DNA of 64,000 nucleotides from Leucaena leucocephala (GCA_037074615.1 CM073557.1:10866501-10930500), one strand, 5' to 3'; counted from the stretch's first letter, positions 24,201 to 36,679 are shown. The notes: generated from the sequence alone by a model not told the origin. Numbers and translations are program-made.

Positions 24201-25170
24201 AAAGTCTGGGATGCCACTAAATTAAAGGGTCCATTATTTGCAAATTGGACTACAGCTTCACCATTTAGGTTATGGGATGGCACAGGAGTCAGCCCAATGT
24301 TGGTGGCTATAAGGGTGTCATTGGATTAAGCTGTCTAAGCCATATATCCCCTAGGCCTACGTTATCTAGGATATAAATCAGTAGGCCTCCTATAGAGATC
24401 CCAATACTTCTCCTTGGTATGGCCTATTTTGTTATAATGCGTACATATAGGGTGTTCCTTCATAGATTCTAGAGCATGAGCGATGAGAGCAGACAGCTCA
24501 TATGGCATTAGCCTGGACAACTGATCAGTAAACGTCACGTGCCAACGAGATTCTTTATCTCATAGAAGGGCAAATGCTTCAGGGATGGAGGGGAGAGTCA
24601 CACGTCTAAGGAGTTGGCCACAGATTTCTTTATACAATGGGTCGAGACCTAGAAGAAACTCAAATAGCCTTTCTTCCTCCAGTTCCTGTTGGTAAGTGGC
24701 AGCTTCATTAGGTTGTTTCCAAGCTCAATACTTCAACTAGTGCAGCTTATGCCACAGTGTGGTCTTCTCCAAGTAGTATGCGTTAAAGGGACACCCTATG
24801 AAATACTCCATAGTCAGGATTACAAATCAAATACTAGAGAAGCTATCAGTCATTTGCCATAAGCCTCACGCACTAATTGCCAGATCTCCTTGGCTATAAG
24901 TATAAACATAAAACTACGGCGCATGGACAGGGCCATGGCATTGAGGAGCCAGGACACCACTAACAAATTCTCAGACTTCTTCTGTTAGTGAATGCCAACG
25001 TCGTCGATGATAAGGGGATCATTTTGTATCATCTGTAGCCTATCACGGTAGTCTAGTGTGAGAGACATGGATTGAGCCCACTCTAGGTAGTTATCTCTGG
25101 TGAGGTGCTAAGGAACAATGACTACAATGAAGCCTTCAATGCTAGCAACTTTGACTTTGGCAGAGGACAT
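24201..25170 (-). pseudogene. Copia B2 gag remnant (minus strand)
   Basis: The minus-strand start at 25170 reads MSSAKVKVASIEGF. It continues LTRDNYLEWAQSMSLTLDYR, then ENLLVVSWLLNAMALSMRRS and AKEIW, the usual copia Gag progression. A knuckle remnant at about 24380-24445 reads THYNKIGHTKEKYWDLYRRP; Tyr replaces two expected Cys (NK..GH..C pattern), so it could not bind zinc. Several stops break the middle. Confidence 0.78.
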
Positions 25171-25181
25171 TCACAGGGCTT

Positions 25182-25193
25182 ACTCTGATTCCA
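25182..25193 (-). other. Primer binding site of copia B2 (minus strand)
   Basis: The minus strand reads TGGAATCAGAGT, two changes from TGGTATCAGAGC. It directly abuts the LTR end at 25194 and lies just before the gag start. Confidence 0.65.
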
Positions 25194-25440
25194 TGTCAAA
25201 GATAAGCCTAAATAGTAATTACAAAAAACAAGAGAAGAAGGTAATTCCTTGTTTTGTATGTTCTTCATCTGTATAGATACATATATACACTCAGGGATAC
25301 ATTTTTTGTGGAGAATAATTTGGGTAATAAATAGAGGAAATCACTGGATACCATTAATACAATATAATCCCCTAATTACTCTCTCATAATTAGTGCCAAT
25401 CAATTCTAATCAATTACAATTAATACCAATATTTCCTACA
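25194..25440 (-). mobile_element. 5' LTR of copia B2 (minus strand)
   Basis: 247 bases, minus-strand TGTAGGAAATATTGG to ..CTTATCTTTGACA. It is followed internally by the PBS. The outer edge at 25440 meets GTTTGAGAGATTC, a copia RT codon run of element A (WFERF), so B2 inserted in that gene. It shares block order with the B1 LTR at 20463. Confidence 0.75.
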
Positions 25441-26189
25441 GTTTGAGAGATTCTCATGTGTGTTAAGGAATCAAGGCTATGTCCAAGGCTAAAGTGATCA
25501 CACGATATTCTTTAGACACAAGAATGAGAAGATAGTGGTTATGGCAGTCTGTATAGATGATATTGTTCTCACTGAACATGATTCAACATTATGTGCCAAT
25601 ATTCCCATCATCCTAAAAAGAAACACTTAATTGTAGTAAATAGAATTTTGAGGTATTTGAAAGGATCACTTGGCAGAGAACTACTATTCAAGAAGACTAG
25701 TAAAAGGATGGTATGGATTTACATTGATACAGATTGCGTAGGTAACCAAGATTGTAGGAGGTCTACCTATAGATATGCAATATTTGTTTGGGGAAACCTA
25801 GTTACTTGACACAGTAAAAAGTAAAGTGTACTAGTAAGAAGTAGTCCTAAAGCCGAGTATAGAGCTATAACATTAGGGATTTATGGGGCATATAGGTGAA
25901 GCGAGTACTTGAAGAGCTGAAGATAATAGTAGGACTACTAAAACGGTTATACTTAGATAGCATGTCAACTATTAGTATCTCACATAATCCCATTCAACAT
26001 GATCACACAGAGCATGTTGAGATAGATGCACACTTTACACAAGAAAGGATTGATGAAAGAACTATTTACCTCCATTACATACCTTTTAAGGAACAAGCAG
26101 CAGATGTTCTTACCAAAGGACTAGCTTGGGATAAATTCAAATATTTTATCAAAAAGTTGGACATGACAAATATCTATACTCCAACTTGA
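25441..26189 (+). pseudogene. Copia A RT end and RNase H
   Basis: Starts in RT at FERFS, with GYVQG and FFRHKNEKIVVMAVCIDDIV, which contains the xxDD active site. After TEHDST the thumb is deleted and the text resumes at MCQYSHHPKKKHLIVVNRIL, then RYLKGSLGRELLFKK. RNase H has DTDCVGNQDCRRSTYRYA and SPKAEYRA. The tail reads HTEHVEIDAHFTQERIDER, ADVLTKGLAWDKFKYF and TNIYTPT. Frames shift twice. Together with 10540-13809 this brackets the B insertions. Confidence 0.83.
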
Positions 26190-26196
26190 AGAGGAG

Positions 26197-26440
26197 TGTA
26201 GATAATATTCTGTTGATTTGTGGATATTAGAGTTATTATTGTAGATATGATTAGATTAGCTGTGATATGATATGATTAGATTAGCTGTGATATGATATCA
26301 TTTGCATTTTTACTCCCTATAAATTAGGCCCATGATTCTTAGGCTGATATCACTCTCTAGTTGTATATATATGATATGGTATGATTAATGAAAGATATAA
26401 TCAGAAAATATATTCTAGAAATTCCTTCTGCATTACATCA
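26197..26440 (+). mobile_element. 3' LTR of copia A
   Basis: 244 bases beginning TGTAGATAATATTCTGTTG after the purine tract CTTGAAGAGGAG (26185-26196), ending ..TTCTGCATTACATCA. It matches the LTR at 10540 except for a 25-base tandem duplication (26246-26270 and 26271-26295), which makes it longer. Confidence 0.82.
26246..26295. repeat. 25-base tandem duplication in copia A 3' LTR
   Basis: Two exact copies of a unit starting TATGATTAGATTAGC. The 5' LTR has only one, so it arose after insertion or by a reverse-transcription slip. Confidence 0.85.
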
Positions 26441-27167
26441 ATAAATATAGCATAGCCAGTTCGCAATTACGAGGGTTGATGATTAGTGGACACACTCACA
26501 CTAGTTGAACTGTTAACAAATGAAAGGACCACTTCTTTATCAAACTACTAGTAAAGGAAGTTGAATTTATCATATTCCATCACTTTCCTTCCCGTTCCAC
26601 TATATTTGATCATATTTCACTATTCTACAAACCCCCTATATAGACTAAATTTTAACCACTTGGATAAGGAGCTCCCTTACCAATTCAAAGAACTATATAC
26701 TGCAAAGGTTTTATGAGTTTACATTATTAGAAGGCCATGGAATAATTTTGATTTATAACTCTAACATCTATCGTTCAAAAAATGGTTTAACATATCCTGT
26801 CTAGTGTAAGGGCTTCCTTACTTAAGAGACTAAAACTAATCAGAAAGTGTGCCCAACTCTTCTCCAATTTCTATTATTAATTATTAAATCTAAAGGAAAT
26901 AGTGCATTAATTTTGATTACTAGACAGGGTTGAGATCCCTTGATACTACGAATTTCAAAGCCCATAAAAGTAGGAGCATAAAATAAAAAGCAACAGAAAA
27001 ATAAATAACAGAGAACATTACTAGTGCTTATCCATATGTATTCACACTATTCTTATGAAACTACTTGATTTATATGATTATTGCCCCAATATATAATCAT
27101 AGTACCATGAGAAATGATAAATAAATGATATGATTTCTTCAACAATTTTCCTGCAGGCAGGCTACAT
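26441..27167. other. Probable intron remains of the NAD-malic enzyme locus
   Basis: No transposon or ORF recognised. On the minus strand it follows the splice donor at 27169-27168 and is AT-rich with T-rich runs, consistent with plant intron sequence. No further malic-enzyme exon (for example the GHCNQGNN region) is visible before copia A at 26440. Confidence 0.5.
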
Positions 27168-27169
27168 AC

Positions 27170-27207
27170 CAAGATCAACGTCCTTGAATGGACTCCCACT
27201 TGCAAAT
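27170..27207 (-). pseudogene. NAD-dependent malic enzyme exon fragment, 3' part (FASGSPFKDVDL)
   Basis: The minus strand reads FASGSPFKDVDL followed by G and a GT donor (27169-27168, GTATGT). ASGSPF is a conserved malic-enzyme block near the NAD-binding/active-site domain, and SPFKDVDLG-type sequence fits plant mitochondrial NAD-malic enzyme. The exon is cut at its 5' side by copia C; its other 7 bases lie at 37206-37212, across a caaat TSD. NAD-malic enzyme converts malate to pyruvate and CO2 in mitochondria. Only fragments remain, and the exons expected between this one and the one at 37840 are missing, so this is probably a dead gene. Confidence 0.72.
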
Positions 27208-27389
27208 TGTAGAGATATTATGAGATATGTAAATATCCTATAATTAGTATATAAGATAAGATATAATATTATTTTATTAGTATCTAGGATTTTTTATTTT
27301 GTCTAGGTTTATCTATAATTCTCTATTGTATGTATAAATATCCCTTCTCACTATCAATAAAGTACAAGCATTATTTATTTGAAATAACA
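27208..27389 (+). mobile_element. 5' LTR of copia C
   Basis: 182 bases from TGTAGAGATATTATGAG to ..TTTGAAATAACA, with TATAAATA at 27333. The partner LTR is at 37038-37205. TSD caaat is exact at 27203-27207 and 37206-37210. Confidence 0.88.
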
Positions 27390-27402
27390 TGGTATCAAAG
27401 CC
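27390..27402 (+). other. Primer binding site of copia C
   Basis: TGGTATCAAAGCC directly after the LTR, complementary to initiator tRNA-Met with one change. Confidence 0.8.
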
Positions 27403-27435
27403 ATCCACCCCTTTCGACCCTTGGTGCATAGTTGT

Positions 27436-30400
27436 TGTAAAACATCATACTTTTATCACATCAAAGTACGTATTTGGAAGCATATTTGATTAGCGGAAGC
27501 ATTACATTAGCCTCAAAAATTAAAATTTTAAAACTTACTTATCGGTTACTGTTTATTTGGTGATTTCCAAATTTACAGTCCAAATTTAAAAATTCATAAC
27601 TAATTGTAGAAAAATTTTATGGAGGTGATCCAAATTTCTAATTGAAGCTCTTTCATAGATCTTTATGGAAAAATATAAATCTAGACAGTTACCTTGCCAA
27701 TTGATACAGTTAAATCGTTATTTTTTACTGTTCATATGGCAAATTCTGGAATTTGTAGATTCTATCTCTTAAATTTAGAAATTTATTTCTCTTGATATAA
27801 ACATCCAAATGAGGCATATTACATATTTATTTAAATATCTGGATGTTTACTACGTGCTCATAAAATTTTGTGGATTAATTCTTTCATTTGCTAGGACAAA
27901 CTGAAGCCATAACAAAATTGCTTTAGGACTTATGCTTTTACCATTTCAGCTTCCTTGCTTTCACTTTCAATAATTGTTCCAACATGCATAAACCATCTCT
28001 TTTGCCTTTCATACATTCATATACATCATGGGGTTAAGCCATAATTCTTTCATACATTTTCTTTACATATAATGGATAGTACATAACATTACATAAAAAG
28101 GCTAACATATATGCATGCCATCAATTGTCTACTCTTCCTTTTCCATTCCTTAGCTCATGTACCAAACATGATTCATCCGAGGGTGAGATTCTAAGGAATT
28201 TCAATAGCAAACATTACCACTTAAATATGCCAGATGAATGCTAATGCATGATATGTAATTTTATTAAACTTTTTTTAATTAGTGGCATGCCATTATGCTA
28301 TATACTTTTGCATAAAAGTGCATAGCCATGGAAAACATGTTATTCACATTACATTCAACATCATTTATCATGTCACAACATCATGCAAATATCATATACA
28401 TGTCAACATATAAGCATACCACATCAAGTACATAAAGAGGTAAATCCACTACCTTGCCCTTAAGCTTTTCTCTTTATCTTTTGCACTTGCTCCCTAGCTT
28501 TCCAACCATGAAGCCTTTCGGTCAATCACTTCTCAACATATTCTTGTATGTTTCAAGGTCCTAAACACATTAATATTCATCACATAATTCATTAGGACCA
28601 TGAACTCCAATAATGTTCTGGACTAACCTTAATAAATTCTTAACTCTTTACTAACATAACTTTCTCTAGTCTTCACTAATTAACTTGGCCCTTGAACCAA
28701 TTGATGTCTTGACTTTACCCCACACAATTTCATCTCTTGAATCTATTTATTCACTTAGAATCATGAAATTCAAGCTCCTATACACTGTTCTATACAGAAT
28801 TACATAACACTATTTTTTCTTTCAAAAATTCTCATTTTGATTCTAATGCTTCCCATACTTGTTTCTCTACTTTATCCCACACAACTTTTCATTTTAAAAC
28901 CATTGAAAGCATCAAAATCATAAAATTCTAATAACTGTTCATGTGAGTGAACAGTAATAGAGAAGAACTTTAAAACTACAACTTGGAATTCTAATGCTTC
29001 CAATGTGCAAAACATATCCAATCCTACACAAAATCATCATATAAACTCAATGGAAGCATTAGATTATTGAAATTCCATTTATTTCCCTCATGAACAGTGC
29101 AAACCAAACTGGTTCAACCATGGCAAAGTCAAGAATATCAACTTGATTCAACAACCAATTACTTAACTAGCTTGTTTAAGCTTTAATCACCTATCTCTAA
29201 CTTTAATTTCTTCTTTTTCCTTTCATCTATGATTTTTGGACAGCTCAATAGCTTAGAGATAACTTAACTTTCCCCTATGAAAACCCTAAGTTCAAGCTCC
29301 CAAATCAAAGGAAAATAAGCTAGGATAGATTCAATACCTTCAATCTCTAGTTTGATTGAACTTTGGTACCTTGAATCTTCTTTATCTTGGCTTGAGTTTT
29401 CTTTTTACAAGCGTTGTTCCAAGGGTTCATGCTCCATGGTTTGCTTCAGATTTGAGGTGGTATTTATAGAAAAATCTCATGGAAATGAATGGCCAATATC
29501 AGTTTATGCACTATTTGATCTAATAGCTCACATTTAGTCTTGGATTTAACTTTTTCAAAAAGAGAATTATGACATCATCCATGAAATCATCAAGGGACAC
29601 TTCATAGGGCTAGGTGGCACCATTCCAAGGGGAAGAAGCTTCTGGAAAAATTTCAGTTCAATATGGTACCGGCTCAGTTTGATTCCCAAAAAACCAGACT
29701 GTTTTATAAGTCTAATTTTTCTAAGATTTCATAATATGCTTTCTGCCCTTAAATCTAGTATATAGATTCTTCCTACCATTGACACTCTTGTACTGGATAA
29801 GTACTTAATTACAGATCCCTTGGCAAATGACATAAATGCCCTTAGTTCACTGTCTTGCACTATATTAACCCTAAGGGCATAATTGTCATTTCACACCTCT
29901 TTATACTTCAACAGAGTATATACTAGCTCTAACTAATCACCCCTATACTTGCTTGGATGTTTTTGACCTATCCAAAATGACCAAAATTCCCTCCATATAT
30001 TTCTGGTACAATCTGGCTATATAGGAGCATTTTTGTAATTTCACACTTTTTTGGGGTTGCTCTAGACTCTGGCCAAGTTAACTGTTCATCCACCTTACTA
30101 GGCCTTTGGGATGCCATTTTGGGCCTTGATATGGGTCCATTTCCTTTATGGCACAAATCCTGAGAAACCTCTCTTGAAGGTATTTATTAGATATTTTATT
30201 ACACTGTAAATTCCCTTAAAAATTCTACAGGATTCCTTTTCTGACCATATCAATTTTATAAATTCTCATATTAATTATAGGAATTTACTATAACGTTTCA
30301 TCTGATTATGAGGTCTGAGAAATACTGTAATAATTATTTCTGACTTCAGAAATTAATATAAATTTTTTGGGATCTCATATCAAAATTCTGTGTTACGTCA

Positions 30401-30730
30401 TACTGATTAGAATAATTTTCTCTACTTATTGGTAAAATTTGGGACTAATATGATTCTGGACATTTTTGGGCCTTTTCTGGCTTAACTTTCTCATAATTAT
30501 ATTTTTGCCCCTGAACTTTTGAGAAATTATAAGTCCCTTAACTTTTGGTAATTATACTTTTCTTTGTACTTTCATTTTCTACCATATAACTTTTAAACTT
30601 TTTATTTTAGTCCCTCATCTTTATACCTTTGTCTAATCATCACTTTTCCGTTCTATTCATCATCACAATCCTTTCCAATCCTCTTTCCTATATCAATATT
30701 ATATAGATAGGGAAAAATTAGGATATGACA
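27436..30730 (-). mobile_element. Family G solo LTR in the copia C leader
   Basis: 3.3 kb, minus-strand TGTCATATCCTAATTTTTCC (30730) to ..GATGTTTTACA (27436). Flanks gttgt (27431-27435) and cgttgc suggest an imperfect TSD shifted by a base. An inverted TATA box lies at 29461-29468. It sits between the copia C PBS and gag start. No ORF of note. Confidence 0.82.
29461..29468 (-). promoter_or_regulatory. TATA box of minus-strand G LTR
   Basis: TATTTATA on the plus strand, TATAAATA in LTR orientation, at the family-typical offset. Confidence 0.5.
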
Positions 30731-31057
30731 CGTTGCCGCCACTCTACTTTGCTTTGAAATCGTCATCCAGACTCGTTGCCATACACAGTCTTTGAGGCCT
30801 TGTTTCTATTTGGTCGTGGGCCTGTTCCTTTTGTTTGGCTGTGTGTCTTTTAGTTTTTACTTCTATTTGCAGGCTTGTGCAGGATGCCACGTGTTCTTCA
30901 TCCCTAGTGTGACAATTTGGTTGTTCCTATAACATCATTTGCTTTTGATTTTATCTTTGATGGCTACACCCAAAACTACCACAATTTCTGAGATGATTCT
31001 AGTAGTCACTAAGATTACTGAATACAAATTAACTTTGAGAAATTATCTTGATTGGAG
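30731..31057 (+). pseudogene. Copia C leader and gag start
   Basis: A leader of about 230 bases, then ATG at 30959 giving MATPKTTTISEMI, VVTKITEYKLTLRNYLDWS. ITEYKL..NYLDWS is the classical start of plant copia Gag. The frame is cut at about 31057 by a truncated G LTR, and the rest of gag is lost. Confidence 0.78.
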
Positions 31058-31820
31058 TAACTTGGCCCTTGAACCAATTGATGTCTTGACTTTACCCTAC
31101 ACAATTTCATCTTTTGAATCCATTTATGAGCTTAGAATCATAAAATTCTAGCTCCTATGCACTGTTATGTACAGAATTGCATAACACCCTCTTTTCTTTC
31201 AAAAATTCTCATTTTGATTATAATGCTTCCCATACTTGTTTCTCCACTTTATCCCACACAACTTTTCATTTTAAAACCATTGAAGCATAAAAATCATGAA
31301 ATTCTAATAACTGTTCATGCAATTAAACAGTAACAGAGAAGAACTTCAAAAACTATAACTTGGAATTATGATGCTTCCAAGGTTTAAAACCTACCCAATC
31401 CTACACAAAAGCATCATATAAATTCAATGGAAGCATTAGATAATTGAAATTCCATTTCCTTACATCATGAACAATGCAAACCAAAATGGTTCAACCATGG
31501 CAAAGTCAAGAATATCAACTTGATTCAACAACCAATAACTTAACTAGCTTGTTTAAGCTTCCATCATATAACTCTAACTTTAATTTGTTCTTTCTCCTTT
31601 CATCTAAGGTTTTTGGAAAGGACAAAACCTTAGGGAAAACTCAATTTTCTTCCATGAAAACCCTAAGTTCAAGCTCCCAAATCAAAGGAAAATAAGCTAT
31701 GATAGATTGCTTACCTTTAATCTCTAGCTTACTTGAACTTTGGTACCTTGAATCTTCTTTGTCTTGGCTTCAATTTTCATTTTACAAGATGCTCTACAGT
31801 TTTGATCAGAAATGGTGGGG

Positions 31821-31828
31821 TATTTATA
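31821..31828 (-). promoter_or_regulatory. TATA box of truncated G LTR
   Basis: TATAAATA on the minus strand within GGCTATAAATACCCC. Confidence 0.5.
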
Positions 31829-33733
31829 GCCAAAATCCATGGAAAATCAATGCCCAAGATTACTTTGTGCACTATTTGATCTAATGGCTCACATTTAATA
31901 TTAGATTTAATTTTTCTAAAAATCTAATTGTGACATCATCCATGACATCACCAAGGGACACCTCATATCACATGTGATGAAATTGCAAAGGGAGGAAGCA
32001 TCTGGAAGAATTCCAGTCCAATCCGGTACTGACTAAGTCTAATTTCCCAAAAAATATATTGTTTTCTAAATCTATTTTTTTTAGATTTCATAATATGCTT
32101 TATGATCTTAAATCTAGTATCTAGATTCTTCCTACCATTGACAATCTTGTACTGGGTCAAAACATAATTACATATCCCTTAGCAAATGACTGAAATACCC
32201 TTGGTTCTATATCTTGCACTATATTAACCCTAAGGGCATAATTGTCATTTTACACCTCTTTACTTCTTATGAGGGCATATATTCGCATTGACTAATCACC
32301 CCTATACTTGCATGGACTTTTTTAACCTATCCAAATGACCAAAATGCCCTTCATCTAACTCTGACATGGTGATACAACACAGTGGCATACATTCGATGGC
32401 ATTTTCATAATTTATATTTTTTCTGGTCTTTATTAGCCCTGGCCCACATAATTATCTAAAAATATCATTGGGCCTATAAGATACCATTTTGGGCCCTCTA
32501 CATGATCACACTACCTTCATGGGCTCAATTCCTGAGAAATTTTCCTGAAACATATTTATCGGGTGTTTTAATCCACTATAAATTCTATAATAAATTCTAT
32601 ATAACTCATTTTTTGAGATATGTTAGTTCCATAAATTCTCATATTAATTATAGAAATTTATTGCCAAATTTCATCTAATTCAGAGGTCTAGAGTATACTA
32701 TATTAATTTTTCTTTCTTCATAAATTAATATAAATTTTTCAGGACCTCAAATCAAAATAATTTTCTCTATTTACTGGGAAAATTTGGGACTAATCTGATT
32801 ATGGGAATTTTTGGGCCTTTTGCTACTCAACTTTCTTAAAATTACCATTTTGCCCTTGAACTTTTTAAAATTACAATTTAGGTCCTCAACTATTCATAAT
32901 TACTCTTAATGGCCCAAAGTTTATTTCTACTTTCATTTTTCACCATAGAACTTTTAAACTTTTCATTTAAGTCCCTCATCTTTATATATTTGTCTAATCA
33001 TTGTTTTTCTTTCTATTCATCATCATAATCCTTTCCAAACATATTTCTGTTGGAAATCGTGCCCTAGGGGCCAATTATTGTCTTATGAATATTATTGATT
33101 TATGAATTTATTAATTGAGTTATCATATTATTTGCATGTTTACTATGATGACCATCCTTGGATAATTCATGATATTATCCTAAATGTCCCTGGTCGATCA
33201 TCTATGTGGGAGCACAGATGAAATAAGACCAGTATGACTTTGAAGATGTATAGAGATATAAATCAAAGTCATAAGCACATGTAAGAGTACAGGGTGTTGG
33301 ACCGACCCGCTATGAGAGAACTGTATAGGTAACGTCATAAGCTTCTCTCATATACAAACCATGTCAATATGCCCTTTGACCTGAGATCATCATGGATTCC
33401 TACATGACAAAACGCTCAGCTTTGACCTAGTCAAAAGTCACTTTTGACCGAGTGATCATAAAGACTATGTTCGGGCTTAGTGGTTTTTCATGCGGAGGAA
33501 TGTGAATGGTCAAGATGGAATTTGTCCCTCACATTCGTAGAGAGATATTACTGGGCCCCTCGATGAGTGAGACTGAGAAATGTATGGCCATACTGTAATG
33601 GAAAGGTAGTTCCATTTCTATAGTCAGACTACTCAGGGATCGAGAAAGTAACGGTCGGGAATAGGAGGATGACATCATCCATGCCTCATCCATGACCAAA
33701 ATATCGCGTGACAGAAGGGACATGATATGGTTG

Positions 33734-33740
33734 TATAAAA
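33734..33740 (+). promoter_or_regulatory. TATA box of second D LTR
   Basis: TATAAAA at the same offset as in the 21742 copy. Confidence 0.5.
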
Positions 33741-34026
33741 GGTTACATCGTTTATCGATCCTCATATGATTTGGGTAGTCGTTATGTCTTGCTAGAGACC
33801 GCTTGCGACTTGTGAGCTAGTATAGCAAATGGCCCACTACCAACTTCATATGGGCCTACAGGGTCACACACAAAATAGCCCAACACGAGCTATGATGTCC
33901 AGATTCATTGAATCTAAGACATGTCCAGATTCAATGAATGATCCAGGTGAATATATATATTTATTTATATTTATATTCGTATATATATAAATTCGTATAT
34001 ATATATTATATATATGAGATATATGA

Positions 34027-34290
34027 GATTTAATTTATAAGGATAAATTAAATCCCTATCACGTTTGAATTCGAAATTCAAATTGATAGGATATCTCATA
34101 TAAGAGATATTTATAAGATTTAATTTATAAGGATAAATTAAATCTCTATCACGTTTGAATTCGAAATTCAAATTGATAGGATATCTCATATAAGAGATAT
34201 TTATAAGATTTAATTTTAAGGATAAATTAAATCCCTATCATGTTTGAACTTGAAATTCAAATTGATAGGATATCTCAAATTTATTTTATG
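34027..34290. repeat. 90-base tandem repeat in second D LTR
   Basis: Units start at 34027, 34117 and 34207 and match the array of the first D LTR, so the array is an ancestral feature of the family. Confidence 0.85.
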
Positions 34291-34959
34291 AGAATAAATC
34301 AAATATAGTTCAGTCTCATCTTTATTTAAAGTTAAATAAATAGGTAATTAAATCTGTGGGACGGATTTAATATTATTTATTTAATTAGTTTCTTATAAAA
34401 TTATACAATATATGATATTGTATTATTTTCAGAATTAATATAAGATTAACTCCTAAAATCCTTTTCAGTTAGGGAAAACGCAGAGCATCCTATATATCTA
34501 ATATTAGGAGCTACATTTTGGAATAGACACACACATAGAACACAGAAAGGCTGAAGGGGACTCTGTAAAAGGTTTGCAGATAAGAAACTGCCGAAATAGA
34601 GACGGAGAGGACGAACTCTTGAGAAAGCCCTGGAGGGACAAGAGACGCTAGCACGTCGTTCGTGGTTGAAAAGCTGTTCGTGTGGATACCAGTAGAGGAA
34701 GCCGACCTGAGTCGTCGACTTCTTGTGATCAGAAAGGGAGCACGAGCCGCAGAGAGAAGCTGTGAACGTCGTGACCGAAAGCTGTGGAAGTCGCTGAGAC
34801 ACACTGAGGGTAATGCTTCTTCCCACTTGACTTAAACACATACGGTAGATCCTGGCAAGGAATGAAAAATTTTTAAGATAATTTCCGCTGCATGTCTTTC
34901 AATTCCTTACAATTTCCTCTATCAGTATTATAGAGATAGGGAAAAATTAGGATATGACA

Positions 34960-36630
34960 TTTTCTTACTGCATTTCCACCTCAATTTGTAACTGCTCATT
35001 CTGAAATTTTATCTTGAGCTCAGCTCCCCTATCTTGAAAAAGCTTTTTCTCATTTACTAAGAATAGAACAAACCTCTTTATAGGCCCTTACTGAGTCTAC
35101 TAGTGTGTTGCTCAGTCACAATCAGACAGATAATTGTGGGCTACCTAATCTTCATAGTTCTACATTGAGGGGGCCTAACTAGGGGTCAAAGGATGTGATA
35201 TGTTACTACTATAAGGAACTGGGTCATACGAAACGTACGTGCCATAAACTTCAAAACAAACAAAATATACAAAACTTTGCACATGTAGCCACCACAACCA
35301 AATGGATCATAGACTTTGGTGCTACTGATCACATGACAGGTAACCGCTAGCTCTTCTTTATTTATACTTCTTTTGCCAACCCCACAGATATCAGCATTAC
35401 GGATGGTTTCCAATCCTGTGTTCTTAGTTCTGGAACTATTGACCCTACCTCTTCTCTTCATTTAGAATATGTGCTCAATGTCCCTAACCTTGCGTTTAAC
35501 TGCTTGCGTTTAACCTTTTGTCCCCTAGCAAACTTACTCGTCAATTAAACTGTTTGGTCTCACTTTTTCCTGACTATCGCTTGATACAGGATCTTCTAAC
35601 AAAGAAAATTATTGGTAAAGGGTACGAATCTGGCTATCATTACTTCCTTGATGATCAGGGGTCTCGTGCAGTGGCTTGTACCGTGATGTCACTCCTTTTG
35701 AAGCATATTGTCATTTGGGTCATTTATGTTTATTATCTTTAAAAAAAATTATCCTCAGTTTCAACATTTGTTGTCATTAGATTGTGAGTACTGTCAGTTT
35801 GCTAAACATTATATTCTTCCTTTAGTATCTTGAGTCAATAAACGAGCTTTATCTCCTTTTTAGTTAATGCACTCTGATGTTTGAGGTCCATGTCTAATTA
35901 AGTCTAAAGCTAGTTTTAAGTACTTTGTTATATTTGTTGATGTTTATTCCCGTACTACTTAGTTATATTTAATGAAAAGTCGTTGAGTTATTCTCTCATT
36001 TTTGTGCCTTTACTGTCAAATTAAAAACCAATTCAATTTGTCTATCCCTACTTTGCGTAGTGATAATGCTAAAGAATATTCTTTTGAGTCATTTCACTCT
36101 TTTATGCTTCAAAATGGAATTCTACATCAATCTTCTTGTATGGATACATCAGCCCAGAATGGTGTTGCCGAAAGAAAAAATCACCACTTATTAGAAGTAG
36201 GCCCGTACCCTTTTATTTCAAATGGATGTTCCAAAACCTTTTTGGGTAGATGTAGTCTCAACTGCCTACTTTCTCATTAATCGTATACCCTTCTCTATTC
36301 TTGATAGTCACATTCCATACACCACTCTCTTTCCTTCTAAACATTTATTTCCCATTAATCTTAAGATTTTTGTATGTGTGCTTTGTTCGAGATGTGCTTC
36401 TGACTATCTCTAAATTAGACCCTAAATCCCTCAAGTGTGTCTTCCTTGGCTACTCTTGTGTTCAAAAGGGTTATCGGTGTTTCTCTCATACTTTTAATCG
36501 TTATCTTGTTTTTGTAGATGTCTCTATTCAAGAATCTATTGCATATTTTGCTTCTAACATTTTAACTCCTCCTTCTCCACCTGTAGAGGAGGATACTCTT
36601 CTAGTATATTCTGTCACTCCCTTTTTGTAG
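34960..36630 (+). pseudogene. Copia C nucleocapsid, protease and integrase
   Basis: After an unclear stretch, a knuckle-like CYYYKELGHTKRTCHKL lies near 35205-35245. The protease is WIIDFGATDHMTGN (about 35305-35345), with Phe in place of Ser in DSG. A GAG-pre-integrase zinc motif follows, CEYCQFAKHYILPLVS. Integrase has MHSDV, GPCLIKSKASFKYFVIFVDV, YSRTT, then TLRSDNAKEYSFESFHSFML and TSAQNGVAERKNHHLLEV. These include the D and E catalytic positions. The C-terminal domain has FLGYSCVQKGYRCFSHTFNR and PPSPPVEED before the frame ends. Stops and frameshifts break it, and no RT follows. Confidence 0.85.
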
Positions 36631-36679
36631 CAGGAAATTTGGTATCTTGGAGAAGCAAGAAACAAAATGTGGTGCCAAG

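Larger units (their letters stand above)
33048..34911 (+). mobile_element. Second solo LTR of family D
   Basis: 1.86 kb, TGTTGGAAATCGTGCCCTAG to ..TTCAATTCCTTACA, with exact TSD atttc at 33043-33047 and 34912-34916. It is very similar to the copy at 21742, so both insertions are comparatively recent. It contains TATAAAA at 33734 and a 90-base tandem array at 34027-34290. Minus-strand frames of 97-131 residues near 34446-34841 are accidental. Confidence 0.9.
31058..34959 (-). mobile_element. Truncated family G LTR in copia C, carrying a D solo LTR
   Basis: The minus-strand LTR starts TGTCATATCCTAATTTTTCC at 34959. It is interrupted by the D LTR at 33048-34911, and continues to 31058, where it stops about half way. 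The roughly 1.4-1.6 kb LTR 3' end is missing and copia gag abuts directly, indicating a deletion that also removed most of gag. An inverted TATA box lies at 31821-31828. Confidence 0.8.

Noticed and set aside
26700..26760. Small exon with AG and GT borders on the minus strand (GCAG..GGTAAG)
   Set aside because: Only about 19 bases and no match to malic enzyme; splice-like dinucleotides are expected by chance.
34446..34841. 131-residue minus-strand open frame
   Set aside because: Also inside a D solo LTR at the corresponding place; chance frame.
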